64,000 nt of DNA, taken from NCBI GenBank assembly GCA_013407085.1, contig JACCGJ010014548.1, positions 8,592-72,591 of the forward strand, given 5' to 3'. This stretch comes from Atriophallophorus winterbourni (Eukaryota > Platyhelminthes > Trematoda > Plagiorchiida > Microphallidae). A program made the position numbers and the translations under genes. Below are positions 32,885 to 44,000 of this stretch, piece after piece (position 1 is the stretch's first letter; every line of letters begins with the position of its first letter). The notes under the pieces are model-generated. The model was not told the origin of the DNA and searched no databases. It saw only the letters and a program-made list of their open reading frames with translations.

Positions 32885-35800
32885 TCACAGATAAGATGCA
32901 GAGTAAGATGCGGAGTCTTGTGGAACTCCACTGGTGGTTTTGAACATTTGGGATAGCACTCCGTTTACTTTAACTCGGGCGTGGCGATCTGACAGGTAGT
33001 CGCACAACCTTGAGTGGTGTGGTTCACATATTCCTAGACGTATCAGTTTTTGAAGAAGAAAATGGTGATTGACGCTGTCAAAAGCTTTAGAAATGTCTAA
33101 GTAACAGACATGAATGCAAGAACTTCTACCCAATTCCTTCGTCCAGTCGTCTAACGCTATGAGAAGATTCGTTAGACAAGAGCGATGAGATCGAAATCCA
33201 TGCTGTGCCGTCGAAAACAAATTACGCAATTCAAAGTGTGCAACCATTCTTTCCGAGACTATACGTTCCATGAGCTTACCAATAACAGGTAATAGTGTGA
33301 CTGGACGATAATTTGCAGCGTCAGATCGGCAGCCTCCTTTGAAGATAGGTGTAATCACGCCGGACTTCCAATCTGTCGGTACCACTCTCTTAAGAATAGA
33401 ATAGTTAAACAGGCTGGGAAGCGGTTCAAAAAGCTGACGATGGCAGAACCTCATCACATCCGGTGTGATGCCGTCCGCACCTGGGGATTTTCTTAATTTT
33501 AGTTTGAGCAAATGACTTGCTACAATCTCTGGATTTATCAAAATTTCGCCCAATGTCTGGATTCCTGAATCGGCTGAATACTCACAACGTTCCACTAAAT
33601 CCTTTGGCACGAACATTTTAGAGGAATAAATTGTGAGAACATTCACGGTTCTCCGTGAGTTTTTCACCATTCTGGACGGCAAAAATATCTGGTTTGAGTT
33701 TTGCTTTCGCGTTCATTATTTTGCATAGTAACTTAGGGTTTCGTTCCATTTTGACAGCAGCATCAATTGGTGCGCTGCCTTATCTTCTCGAATAAGTGAA
33801 GTCACTTTATTGCGTAACATACGGACATGTTGCCAAAAAGTAGAAGTATTGTTGGATTTATGCTGCATCCACAGTGCTCGCTTGAGCACTATCCACTTTT
33901 TTGTTCTACTGTGGACAACAAATCGAAACTCATGTTCGGATATTCCAGGAGCGACCTGCGAGTTCTCGTCTATCTTCAGTTTCAGAAAACCTATAAGTTC
34001 GTTCCGTTGCTAGTCAGGGCTTATGTGGTCCGTCTGCCAATGGTGAATCTGCACGAGCGATTTACTCAGAGCTAATTTAACTACCCGGCGAACCAACCAA
34101 TTCCGAGCAAGAGGTTGATGTGTACTGCAAACATAGTTGAACACAAGCACTGAATGGTGATTAAGACGCAGCGGAGCCGAGAATTCGTTCGCCTCGACAG
34201 ATTGTTCTTCCGATGTTAACACCAAATCCAAGACGGATGGACGGTCACAACCTCTTACCCAAGCTCATTCGTGAACATAGTTGTATAAAGGGATGAATCT
34301 AGTACCTCACTAAATCGGTATTCTAGCGTTTGTGAGGAGTGAACGTCTCTGAGTTATAGGGTAGGCAGGTTCAAATCACCCATAATAAGTATTGCTGCTG
34401 GCTGAGTGCGAGTCAAGCGCTGACCCACTTGGATCAACCGTTCGTTGTACGATTCTGTAGATGACGGGGACCGGTAGACCCCACCAATCAAGCAAACTTC
34501 ACCAGATATCACCGTTGAAGAACACCAAATTGTATCCTCGAGGGTGAATTCTGTGTTGTCTACTGGACGGCACTTTAGGCGATTGTGAGAATAAAGAGCA
34601 ACGCCACCACCCATTCTCTCTCGACCTTTTCTTATCGAATTCATATTTGGAATGGATATCTCCGTTTCAATGAAGTGCAGTTGGCAGACCGCGGTATCCT
34701 AAACGCATCCACTAGTATGACTTTTTAATACCGATTGGTTCGGCCAGGTATTTCCACTGTTTGTGATCGTGCTCAACTTTTTATTGAGAAGGTACGTCAG
34801 TAGCAGCTTCTGGAATGCCTAGAAATACAATACTTCTCTGATAATTTCCATCTCGATTTTTATTCGACGACTTTTGTTCCCACCATGGTAGATCTGCATG
34901 GATACGACGTGTAGACTCTGGAACACCTGTAAGAAGATAAGCATTTAAGGGTACGTTTTCCACGTCCTCCACAGATTGCAGCGTTATTCGTAAGAGGCGA
35001 GGATCATCTTTGTGAGGAGAATTCAGGTGGCGGTTCAGCCGAACTATTGACGAGGGAGTAACTGCGCCCAGTCCCATCTGACTACAAAGTTTATACCACT
35101 CAACTAAGTCATGTTTTTGCTTAGCTTCGAACAGCGTTTCCCGTGACTCGGTCACGTTGGTACATATAACAGTAAGTTTTATACCCGCGGATTTGAGAAG
35201 TGCTTTTACTGAGTCCGTTCTCGTTTCCGTTCAGCTGAAGAGTCACTGATTCCGGCGAACACTTACCCGTTTTAGTCACCATCTGCACGGTTATCTGTGC
35301 AAATGTTGGCCTGTCCGAGTATGATGGATTTTCTATCGGGTCTTTGGCAGTAACCTCTAAGTCGGGTAACGATGGTGCCTTTATGACGTTTTTTAACAGT
35401 TCATTTAGTTTTTGTACACTGGATTCAAGTCCATTTAGATGCGTCTCAATATCATACTCAGAAGTTTTTGCCTCCGAGGTTGACAGTGTTGGTTTGGCCT
35501 TGCAAACCAGACAAACATAACAAACACGGCGACAAGTATCTCCATTAGTAATTGATACCCAATCCGAGGTCAGCGATTTGTATCATTTTGCATGCACTTT
35601 CAACAAACATGAGTAACACGTGACAGACCTCGCCTTAGGACTTAACGACTTTTAGAAAACCGCACGCATGCAGCCAGGTGCGCTTTGTATTCTTTTGGGG
35701 TCAACCGGTCAAGGCTGCGATCAGTACTGTTCAGTGGTGCGTGCACAGGCGGTGGTTCGTCGAGCGATCGATGATGAATATCGTGAGGGCGACAAAAAGC

Positions 35801-36062
35801 GGTGTTCACTAATAAAAGCAAAGTCAGAATTGAAACCGGCGATAAGCTTCGGTAGTTGATCGCACGATGTTGAATATATAACCGGTCGATGGCGAAGAAT
35901 AAGTTCTTTCCGATGAAGTTAATCCCTTTGAAGACTCGAAGAGTATTAGCAGGTTTGCACGCACAGATGCGATATGTACTCGCTTCGGCGGTACAAACAC
36001 CAACAAAACAAAACACCCTTTGTATTCGCTTCGGCGGTACTAACACCCACAAAACAAAACAC
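32885..36062 (-). pseudogene. Near-complete CR1/jockey-like LINE, 3'-truncated
   Basis: Read on the minus strand: a 5' region with a 46-bp tandem repeat (36066-35975); an ORF1-like domain at 35155-34781 (MTESRETLF, ITLQSVEDVENV, SIVFLGIPEAATD); an endonuclease at 34644-34000 (GGGVALYSHN, IGGVYRSPSS, AILIMGDLNLP, MDLVLTSEEQ); a linker with HVRMLRNKVTSLIRED near 33800; and a reverse transcriptase at 33682-32885 with SPGADGITPDVM, NYRPVTLLPVIGKLMERIV, QHGFRSHRSC, CYLDISKAFDSVNHHFLL and TSGVPQ. It stops there, before the catalytic FADD box. Stops and frame changes separate the parts. It shows the domain order for the other fragments in the window. Confidence 0.8.
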
Positions 36063-36066
36063 GCTT
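35975..36066. repeat. Two 46-bp tandem units at a LINE 5' end
   Basis: Units start at 35975 and 36021, share CGCTTCGGCGGTAC and ACAAAACAAAACAC, and differ at a few positions. They sit at the 5' boundary of the minus-strand LINE, where repeated promoter-bearing units are common; the promoter role is an inference. Confidence 0.75.
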
Positions 36067-36084
36067 TTTTTTCTACCCATGTTA

Positions 36085-36160
36085 TTCGGAATTCCCATAT
36101 TATTCTGTGGTTTTTGTCAAGCTATATGCTTTTTAGACCATTAAAATTGAATTGAATGGG
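36085..36160 (+). mobile_element. LINE 3' tail fragment
   Basis: Contains CTGTGGTTTTTGTCAAGC, GCTTTTTAGACCATTA and an AATTGAATTGAAT end, shared with 24690-24750 and, inverted, 43740-43825. Only the terminal ~75 bp are present. Confidence 0.65.
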
Positions 36161-36889
36161 CAAATCACAATAAATCCGAATTCGCTCGCATTATCGAATA
36201 CCGCTACGAGAGTGATATATCCAGGAAGCTGAATTCGATGGGATTCAATCATAGTATAATATATCCATGTACGTGTAATTGTAAGAACAGTATATCCTGA
36301 TAATCAGGAGCTCAAAATAATGCGACCGCACGGCACGTATTCTTCAGCCGAAGGGAAGTTTAGAATACTTTGGCGCTTTTGGTATGGATGATAAAAATGT
36401 CCGAGGACGAGTTTTGTGGTTCTGCGTTTTGATATTAAAAAAAGATTATCTTTTTTCATATAGTGTTCCCATGACTGTACACGATATGAGAATGAAGGTA
36501 GGTTGAAATTATTTGGCAAACGATGTTAGTGTAAAATGAACCCAAATCATTTCTGAGTTTACCTGGGTTATTTACAGCAGTAGTAAGTCGATACTGAAAT
36601 GTGCTTGCAGAACAGCAGTTCGACAGATATAATATCCAGGGTTAGATTTGCTGTTGAGTGATAGTAGGCTATTTTGTAGTGGCACTTCATAAACTTGGGA
36701 CAAGATCTCGTGGCAGGTTTAGCTTATCAAGTATTGTTTTTATCATATGCAGTGGCTTCAAGAAGACAACGGACTGATAATTGTGGGATAACATATGCCA
36801 CGTGATTTAACTATGCTAGCTGACTTTTGAATCGCGTGTACATCTCACCGGAAACTAACCATTCTATTTTCTATGCATGAAGCTTTTTG
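36161..36889. other. No recognisable feature
   Basis: Small open frames without similarity. The LINE that follows first becomes recognisable near 36890. Confidence 0.4.
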
Positions 36890-39480
36890 TGTACCTTATT
36901 CGCAGAGTACGCCACTGATCATTCACTGATCTGTGCAAAACTGAAGCTTCCCCGCACGAGATTTCACCGAACCAAATTGAATCTTGAATGTGCGAACCTA
37001 ATCTAACCGCGCGATTCGCAAAAGCCTTCACAGCCGAGTTCAACAAGACAACCCCACTCGAATCTGCTTCAGAAAACTAGGAGTCGATAAAAAGCTGCAT
37101 ATGCCGAGTCGCACTTTCACGTTCGGTCCGAAGAAAGCTCGAACGAACGACTGGTTCGAAGCAACAGCTTCTGAGATGACTGCTGTGTTGGATGAGAAAC
37201 GGTCGGCATTCTTGAGGTTCAAGGATATGCCAACAGATGAAAACTTACGACTTGTAAGAGCAGCTAGAAATAAGGTGATTTGCAAATGACTATTGGACTG
37301 AAATTAGCCTCCATATCCAGAAAGCTGCTGATACGAGAAATGTTCACGGTATGTATGATGGGATCAAGAAAGCCATGGGCCCAAACAAACTTAAAACGGC
37401 TCCCATTAAGTCTGTATCTGGTAACCCGATTGCCGACAAAACTCAACAGATGGAAAGATGGGTAGAGCACTTCTCTCTCTACTCCAGGGACAGTACGCTT
37501 CTAAAGCATGCGCTTGAAAATGTCGAGCGGTTGCCGACCATTGACTATCTAGATACCTCTCCTACTCTTGATGAGCTCAATAGGGCCATCGACCGATTAG
37601 CGAATGGGAAGGCCCCTGGTGACGACGGAATTCCACCTGAGCTCATCAAATGCTGTAGAGCAGCATTATTACAACCTCTTCAACATTTGCTTCTTCAGTG
37701 CTGGCAGGAGGAGTGTGTCCCACAAGAGATGCGAGACACAAAGATCATCACGCTATTTAAGAATAAGGGTGACAGAGGAGACTGCAATAATTACAGAGGA
37801 ATCTCCCTTCTGAATGTTGTAGGCAAATTGTTTGCTAAAGTCTTACAGGTCGGGCTACAAGTTTTAGCTGATAGAATTTACTCCGACATGATACTCTCGC
37901 TGAGACAACTTCAAGAAGTGTCGGGAACAGCGTATGCTGTTTTTATTGATTTAACTAAGGCATTCTACTACGTCAGCAGGGAGGGTCTTTTCAAAATGCT
38001 TGATCTAATAGGCAGCCCCCTAGGTTGCTCAAACTAGCTATTTCCTTCCACTCAGGCATGAAAGGCTCAGTCCATTTTAACGGTTGCAGTTCAGAAGCCT
38101 TTGAAATTCGCCGAGGCGTCAAACAAGTGTGTGTTCTTGCTCCCACGCTGTTCGGCATTTTCTTTGCTCGGCTTCTGAAGCATGCTTTTAGGACGAGGAC
38201 AGAAGGCATTTACATACGCACGCAAAGTGACGGTAAGCTTTTCAACCTGAACCGGTTGAGAGCACAAACCAAAGCACGGGATGTGATAATCCGTGACCTG
38301 TTGTTTGTCGACGATGCAGCCTTTATTGCTCAATCCCAAGAGCATCTTCCGTCGCTAATGGACTGTTTTTCGTCGGTATGCAAAGACTTTGGGCTAACAA
38401 TCAGCATGAGCAAGACCAAAGTCCTTGGTCAAGGGACTGTATCGCCTCCTATCATCACTGTTGGAAACATCAGCTTGAACCAGTACCTCATTTCACATAT
38501 CTTGGTTCAACCATTGCGGATAACCTCTCGCTAGACACGGAGATTGATAAGCGGATTGGCAGAACAGCTGTCATTTTGTCCCGATTGAACTCTCGTGTTT
38601 GGGGTAACTGCAAGCAGACTGTAAAGACAAAGATGATGGTATACAGCGCGTGAGTACTAAATGCTTTACTGTACGGCAGAGAAACCTGGACCAACCACGC
38701 AAGACACGAATGGAAGCTGAATGCTTACCATCTACGAAGCATCCGTCGTATCTTGAACATATCGTAGATGGACAGAGTGACTAATGCTGAAGTGCTTTCA
38801 AAAGCTGGTCTATAGAGCATGTTCACCCTATTACGTCAGCGCCGCCTGCAGTGGCTCCGTCATGTCTGTGGAATGAAAATGGTCGTATTCCGAAAGATCT
38901 ACTCTATGGTGTCACGACGCCGGCGTGCAACTGATGCAATACAACAGAGTTCTGACTATCGTTGCAAGCGCTGCGGGAGAGATTGTTCCTCGCGAATCGG
39001 ACTGTTTAGTCATTCCAAAAGCTGTAAAACATGAAATTCATGCAATTGTGATATACATCCATGGTCGACATCGACCGACGGAGGCGAACAACAACTCTAT
39101 GGTGAGTTGCAATTAGGAAGTCGACCATTGGACAGACCGCACTTGCGGTACAAAGACGTTTGCAAAAGAGATATGAAATCTCTTGGCATTGACCCCGCGA
39201 GCTGGGAAGAACTTGCACTTGACCGCTCACTTTGGTGGCATTGTGTAAAGCGTCGTCTGCAAGCTGGGGAGGAGCAGATACAGCTCTTGGCTGCTGAACG
39301 CAGATCAAGCCGCCGGCGTGTAACTGACGCCCTACAACAGAGTTCTGACTATCGTTGCAAAAGCTGTGGGAGATATTGTTCCTCCCGAATCGGACTATTT
39401 AGTCATTCCAAAAGCTGTAAAACATGAAAATTCGTGCGATTGTGATGTACATCCATGGTCGACATCGACCGAAGGAGGCC
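36890..39480 (+). pseudogene. Second LINE family: reverse transcriptase with C-terminal zinc finger
   Basis: It starts in the endonuclease end (STDHSLICAKLKLP, about 36915), then the linker (SEMTAVLDEKRSAFLRFKDM, about 37170-37230), and a 228-codon frame (37351-38037) with LANGKAPGDDGIPPEL, RDTKIITLFKNKGDR, NNYRGISLLNVVGKLFAKVL and FIDLTKAFYYVSREG. It continues in shifted frames with GVKQVCVLAPTLF, the catalytic LFVDDAAFIAQ (38300-38335), FTYLGSTIADNLSLD, QRRLQWLRHVC and a terminal zinc finger with YRCKSCG and GLFSHSKSCKT ending at the stop near 39427. Missing segments and frameshifts make it inactive. The tail ends in CAACAACAA. Confidence 0.85.
38912..39093 (+). mobile_element. Truncated LINE inserted into its own family member
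   Basis: 182 bp that duplicate the zinc-finger end and 3' tail found at 39310-39488 (about 90% identical by eye). The insert is bounded by an 11-bp direct repeat, ACTCTATGGTG at 38901-38911 and 39094-39104. Removing it and one repeat restores a continuous reading through NGRIPKDLLYG/ELQLGSRPL. This is a 5'-truncated copy inserted within the coding region of a relative. Confidence 0.85.
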
Positions 39481-39549
39481 AACAACAATTCGCAGAGTTG
39501 CGACACGATCAATGACTCATTGGATGTTATCAAAAAATACCACAAACGT

Positions 39550-39850
39550 TAATAGTGTTTGAATCCTTTTGGATACTGAAAATTTTTTCAGTTCAATATT
39601 CATTTGCGTATCGCCTAACAGTTCGCTGTACGTTGTTTTCAGTAGCTCTGAGCAGCAATGTTTTTTCATCCATTAGTATTTGTTTGAACTTTAGAAAAGC
39701 GGGTTGTTTCTCGTCCAGGAGAGCAAGCATGACAGATATTTTGTCTTCGAACAAATCACTCTGTCAAGCTTTCTTTGAACCATCAGTAGAAAGAGTGCCT
39801 GGGTGTATTCAGTTCCAAGCGATCTGTAGTTATCACCGGTTGAATTTGCC
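39550..39850 (-). pseudogene. LINE linker fragment
   Basis: The minus-strand reading gives SKKAWQSDLFEDKISVMLAL, LDEKQPAFLKFKQILMDE and VQRTVRRYANEYW, the same linker between endonuclease and reverse transcriptase as at 37100-37290 in the plus-strand LINE. The plus-strand open frame of 126 codons at 39555-39935 is its antisense shadow. Confidence 0.75.
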
Positions 39851-40890
39851 GGACTTTCATTGTTTGAACTCGTGTGGTGTGTGGTGGAAATGCACGCAAA
39901 TGAATATTTTGACCATGATAGCTTACACGAATTGAACTACACGACGAGTTTCAGGATCCCTGTATGAAACTTGATCGTGCGTGCGTCATTGTGAACTCCA
40001 AATCCATTCCTGATCGACCGCACTGTCCACCATTGTTGTTACAGGTTATTCTTCGTATCGTGTAGTTCACGTTTCGACGCTGACCTCAATGGTCTACCAG
40101 TTTACTTGCTGTCTAAATCACTTACTGAACCACGACTTCCGGTTTGCACTCTGCTTGCACAACGGACTTAATAACTTGGTTTTAGTTGGAAGGTGCTTGT
40201 GACACAAAAATTATGTGAGTGCATTATTCTAAAAGGCGTTGCTAATTTTCAAGTTAACCCAGAATTTTTCTAGACAATTTGCTCAAGATTCGTGAGTTGA
40301 AAACACCCAGAAACCAATTAAATTTCTCTGCGGTATTAAGAGTAAACTTCCATCCGATGAGCGCAAACTGTCCGAAGCTGGTAGTGAAGTGAATATTATG
40401 GGATACTAGCAAAGCAATGCAATTGCAAAATGATTAATGAAATATTCTAAAACAAATTTGCTCCCCCATGTTCCTTGTAAACCATGCAGGTGGATTATTT
40501 CTTGCATGAATAAACCTTTGCTTGAGGGTGTATAAAAAGAATCGAAAGAAGAATTTGATTCACGTTGAAAAAATACACACAAAACCATTGCCATATTTAT
40601 TGCGAATTCAAATTCAGATTTAAAAAACGATTTCAACTGTAAATCTCTGAGTTTCTTGTAAAAGACATCACAGAAGTATTTTTGGAGTGTAGCAAAGACA
40701 ACGTTTGAGGAATTCCCTCCACCAATCGAGCAGAAGTATTCCACATAAAACATTGGAAGAATACGGCGACAGACAGTCAGAACCAGGCTGAAAAGTTGCT
40801 CAGATCAGAAAGTGGGATATAAAATAAACCAGATCACGATAAAAGCTTGAGGAAGAATGAAAAGTTAGAGGAAGCTGAGAGTCGATACTC
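39851..40890. other. 3' flank of the NTPDase gene
   Basis: On the minus strand the first clear poly(A) signal after the stop is AATAAA at 40601-40596, giving a 3' untranslated region of roughly 300-320 nt. A 115-codon minus frame at 40406-40753 overlaps this region and has no similarity to known proteins; it is probably untranslated. Nothing else is recognised down to 39851. Confidence 0.45.
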
Positions 40891-41088
40891 TCATGAGAGC
40901 TGTGTTTTTTCGCCTCGACAACAACCGAATATCAAACCAATCACGGAGACGACAATTAGCACGGCGAATATAGCCGTGAGCGTAGCGAACAATGAGATTG
41001 GCAGATAAATTTTGGGCAGTTCGCTAGGAAGGTGGCCAGATTGGTCGAGCATGTATCCCAAGGCCCAACTGACAGGTTTGTTGTTGAT
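40891..41088 (-). CDS. NTPDase1-like: NTPDase exon 10: ACR5, C-terminal anchor, stop
   Basis: Begins ATC after CGTCTAG, encodes INNKPVSWALGYMLD (ACR5), a hydrophobic segment of about 26 residues, FGCCRGEKTQLS and TGA at 40893-40891. The cysteine pair next to the membrane is a possible palmitoylation site. Confidence 0.92.
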   Translation of the reverse strand: MNNKPVSWALGYMLDQSGHLPSELPKIYLPISLFATLTAIFAVLIVVSVIGLIFGCCRGEKTQLS

Positions 41089-44000
41089 CTAGACGAGGAA
41101 GATGAGCGTATTATTTCATGAAACACCACTAATGCAAAATGGCACAATGTTCAGAGATAAAATCATTGGCAAGCTTAGTTGGATTATGAGTTTTCATGGT
41201 TGTCTCTGAATTTAGACTAGAGAAATAAACAGCATTCACCCCGAAACAATTTTCCTAGATTATAAGACATATACTTTTTAAATTTGTGTGGCTGATAAAG
41301 CGACTGATAAAAGCAATGAGGTGCGTTTAAACACAATTTACTGAACAAATTGTATCATTATATCTAGTCGGATCGGAGATAAAACGTTACAAACAAATGT
41401 GTTGTGTTTTGCGGGAGAATTATTTTTCCCCAGATCTTTTATCGATCTGCAAGTATCAGGCTGGTTACTCTCGCTAAGTGGAAAAAACACTGTGATTTAA
41501 TGACCATTAAAATAGCCTCTGGAGCATTAACGAACAAACAGCTGTCAGAAAGATATTGTTAAACGAACTTCGCAGCTCATAAAGGGTATTATTTTTCACT
41601 CTGAGGCGGCTGAAATAAAAGACTGGTGTGAATACGGTCAACAAGGTGAATTGTACGGATATCTCCACAATCTGGTGTCCGGTTCTGCAGCGGGTAAGGA
41701 TTTGCTCAGTTGACCCCTAATGTGTACACGGATTAAGTAAACAGGCCTAACAGTCAGTGGGCATTGTTCACCTGTGCACCTACATAACAATGAAGGGATC
41801 TTGATCACGCCTGTCTATCTTCGGTAACAGGATTGTTCAGGTAAAAGCAATTTAAACCGGAACCCTGTCCGTAATGCAAACCTTCGTCTGACGAAGCTTC
41901 TGTGTTAGAAGCGAAACATTACCAAAAATCGGATCTAACTGATTCATTACAAACGTTCTTTGCATCTGAGGACAAATTAACCGCAATTATTTGAAGCCCA
42001 TAATTGTGTTGATTCGTACATAAATAAAAGCTGCAAAGATTGGTCGAGCAATTAACACGAATACTACAGCCAACCCCACCGTATTTTTTAACAATCATCA
42101 AGCGAACGCTTCAAACGTTAAACATACGTTGACCTGCAGAGTATTTGAATATATTCGAGACCGATCGGGAGTCCATAATCATGAAAATAGAGTTTGCAAT
42201 GAATCGGTTATAGTAAGTTTTTGGTAACGTTTCGCTTCTGAACACAGAAGCTTCGTCAGACCAAGGGTGTCGGTACGAACAGTGTTCAGGTATAAATGGC
42301 ATTCTCTTGACCAATCCTGAGTTCACTAAGCTACACAGGGGAGATCAAGATAATTGATCACACCTCCTAATTGCTGTGTTCATCCCTAATTGTTTATTAA
42401 TTGTTCAGGTCAGCGTATGCCGACACACTGCTTACGTAATCATGTGCGTATTAGGTGTGATGTTCGTTAATCCTAATCCGCTGCAAAACCGAACGCCAGA
42501 TTGTTGAGATATCCGCCCCATCCACCTTGTTCACCGCATTCGCCCCAGCCTTTGTTATTTCAACAGCCTCGGCGTGAAGTCTTTCCCTATAAGATTTCAC
42601 ACCCCGTCTTATCACTTTCACGTTATCAAGATCTACGCTGTGTCCAGTGTCTAGCACGTGTTCAGCTAGGGCCGAATCCCGAATCAGTGATTGATATTCA
42701 CTGGGATTGCGGGGTCGCTTTCCCACTCGTTTCCTGTGTTCGTTTAACCTAGTGCAGAGTTCTCTAGACGTTTGCCCAATGTAAACACCCGCGCAACCCT
42801 TGCAGTTGATTTGGTAGATGCAGTTCGTCGCACAACCTAAAGGAGTCTTATCTTTGAGATGCATTAATACGGAGCGGAGAGTTCTACCTGCCTTATATGT
42901 TACTCTAATACCTGCGCTATTCAAGAGTCGACTTATTCCTTCGGAGGCGCTTTTGACATACGGTAGAGATACCGTAGCTCGCCAAACCTTTTCCGTCTTC
43001 GGTTGCGGATATTTAACTCGGTCCAATTGGCGTTTAATTAAGCTCTTGGGGTACCCATGATTTGCAAGTCGGCGACTGACTTCTTCATGAGCTCGTCTCT
43101 TATCTGCATCATCGCTGCAGAGGCGGTCAACCTTTTAGAATAGCAGCGGATTAGGATTAACGAACATCACACCTAATACGCACATGATTACGTAAGCAGT
43201 GTGTCGGCATACGCTGACCTGAACAATTAATAAACAATTAGGGATGAACACAGCAATTAGGAGGTGTGATCAATTATCTTGATCTCCCCTGTGTAGCTTA
43301 GTGAACTCAGGATTGGTCAAGAGAATGCCATTTATACCTGATCACTGTTCGTACTGACACCCTTGGTCTGACGAAGCTTCTGTGTTCAGAAGCGAAACGT
43401 TACCAAAAACTTACTATAACCGATTCATTGCAAACTCTATTTTCATGATTACGTTGACCTGCTTTGTGATTGCTCACACATGTTGCACTCGAAATCAAAA
43501 ATCGATAATTTTATGTACACAACAGCAGTGCGTATTTCGTTTGGAAACCAAGATTGTGTGAGTGCATGCGGAGGTCAAAAACAAGAACAGATCAACATTA
43601 GTTGGTGACCGGACGATATCATCAGAAATGGTTGAATTGGATCATGTCGATCAAGATGAACATGAAGTCAGGTGCCACGAATGGCGAAACATGTTGAATT
43701 CAAGATTTACTCGAAACATGATATTCAAAGCCAGAATAGATCGATCCATACAATTCAATTCGATTTTAATGGTCTAAAAAGCATATTGCTTTACAAAAAA
43801 CCACACAATAATATGGGAACTACAAATAATATAGCAAGCTAAAACGGGATTCGGTTGCTTACTGAACAGTTCAAGAATCAGGTAAAAATCGAAAGGGTGA
43901 AAATTGTTTTCGATTGGTGGGATGACAAATGTAGATGCATGGGGTCAAGATGTATAGTTTTCTTTGATGCACGGATTAAGAGTCAAAAAGGCATAAAGAC

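Larger units (their letters stand above)
42138..43449 (-). mobile_element. Penelope-like element, 5'-truncated, with inverted terminal segment and 13-bp target duplication
   Basis: A 1.3-kb insertion in NTPDase intron 9 between direct repeats TACGTTGACCTGC at 42125-42137 and 43450-43462. The minus-strand frame from about 43134 to the stop at 42451 encodes the end of a reverse transcriptase (EEVSRRLANHGYPKSLIKRQL) and a GIY-YIG endonuclease (CIYQINCKGCAGVYIGQTSR, LCTRLNEHRKRV). A 309-bp inverted repeat (42176-42484 and 43143-43451) brackets it; the two arms differ at only a few positions, so insertion is recent. Each arm carries a hammerhead motif. The polymerase catalytic part is missing. Confidence 0.9.

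Noticed and set aside
39555..39935. 126-codon plus-strand frame
   Set aside because: Its reverse complement encodes a recognisable LINE linker, so it is an antisense shadow.
40406..40753. 115-codon minus-strand frame
   Set aside because: It lies in the probable 3' untranslated region and flank of the NTPDase gene and has no recognisable similarity.
42501..43060. Plus-strand open frames of 83 and 80 codons
   Set aside because: They are antisense to the Penelope-like GIY-YIG coding frame.
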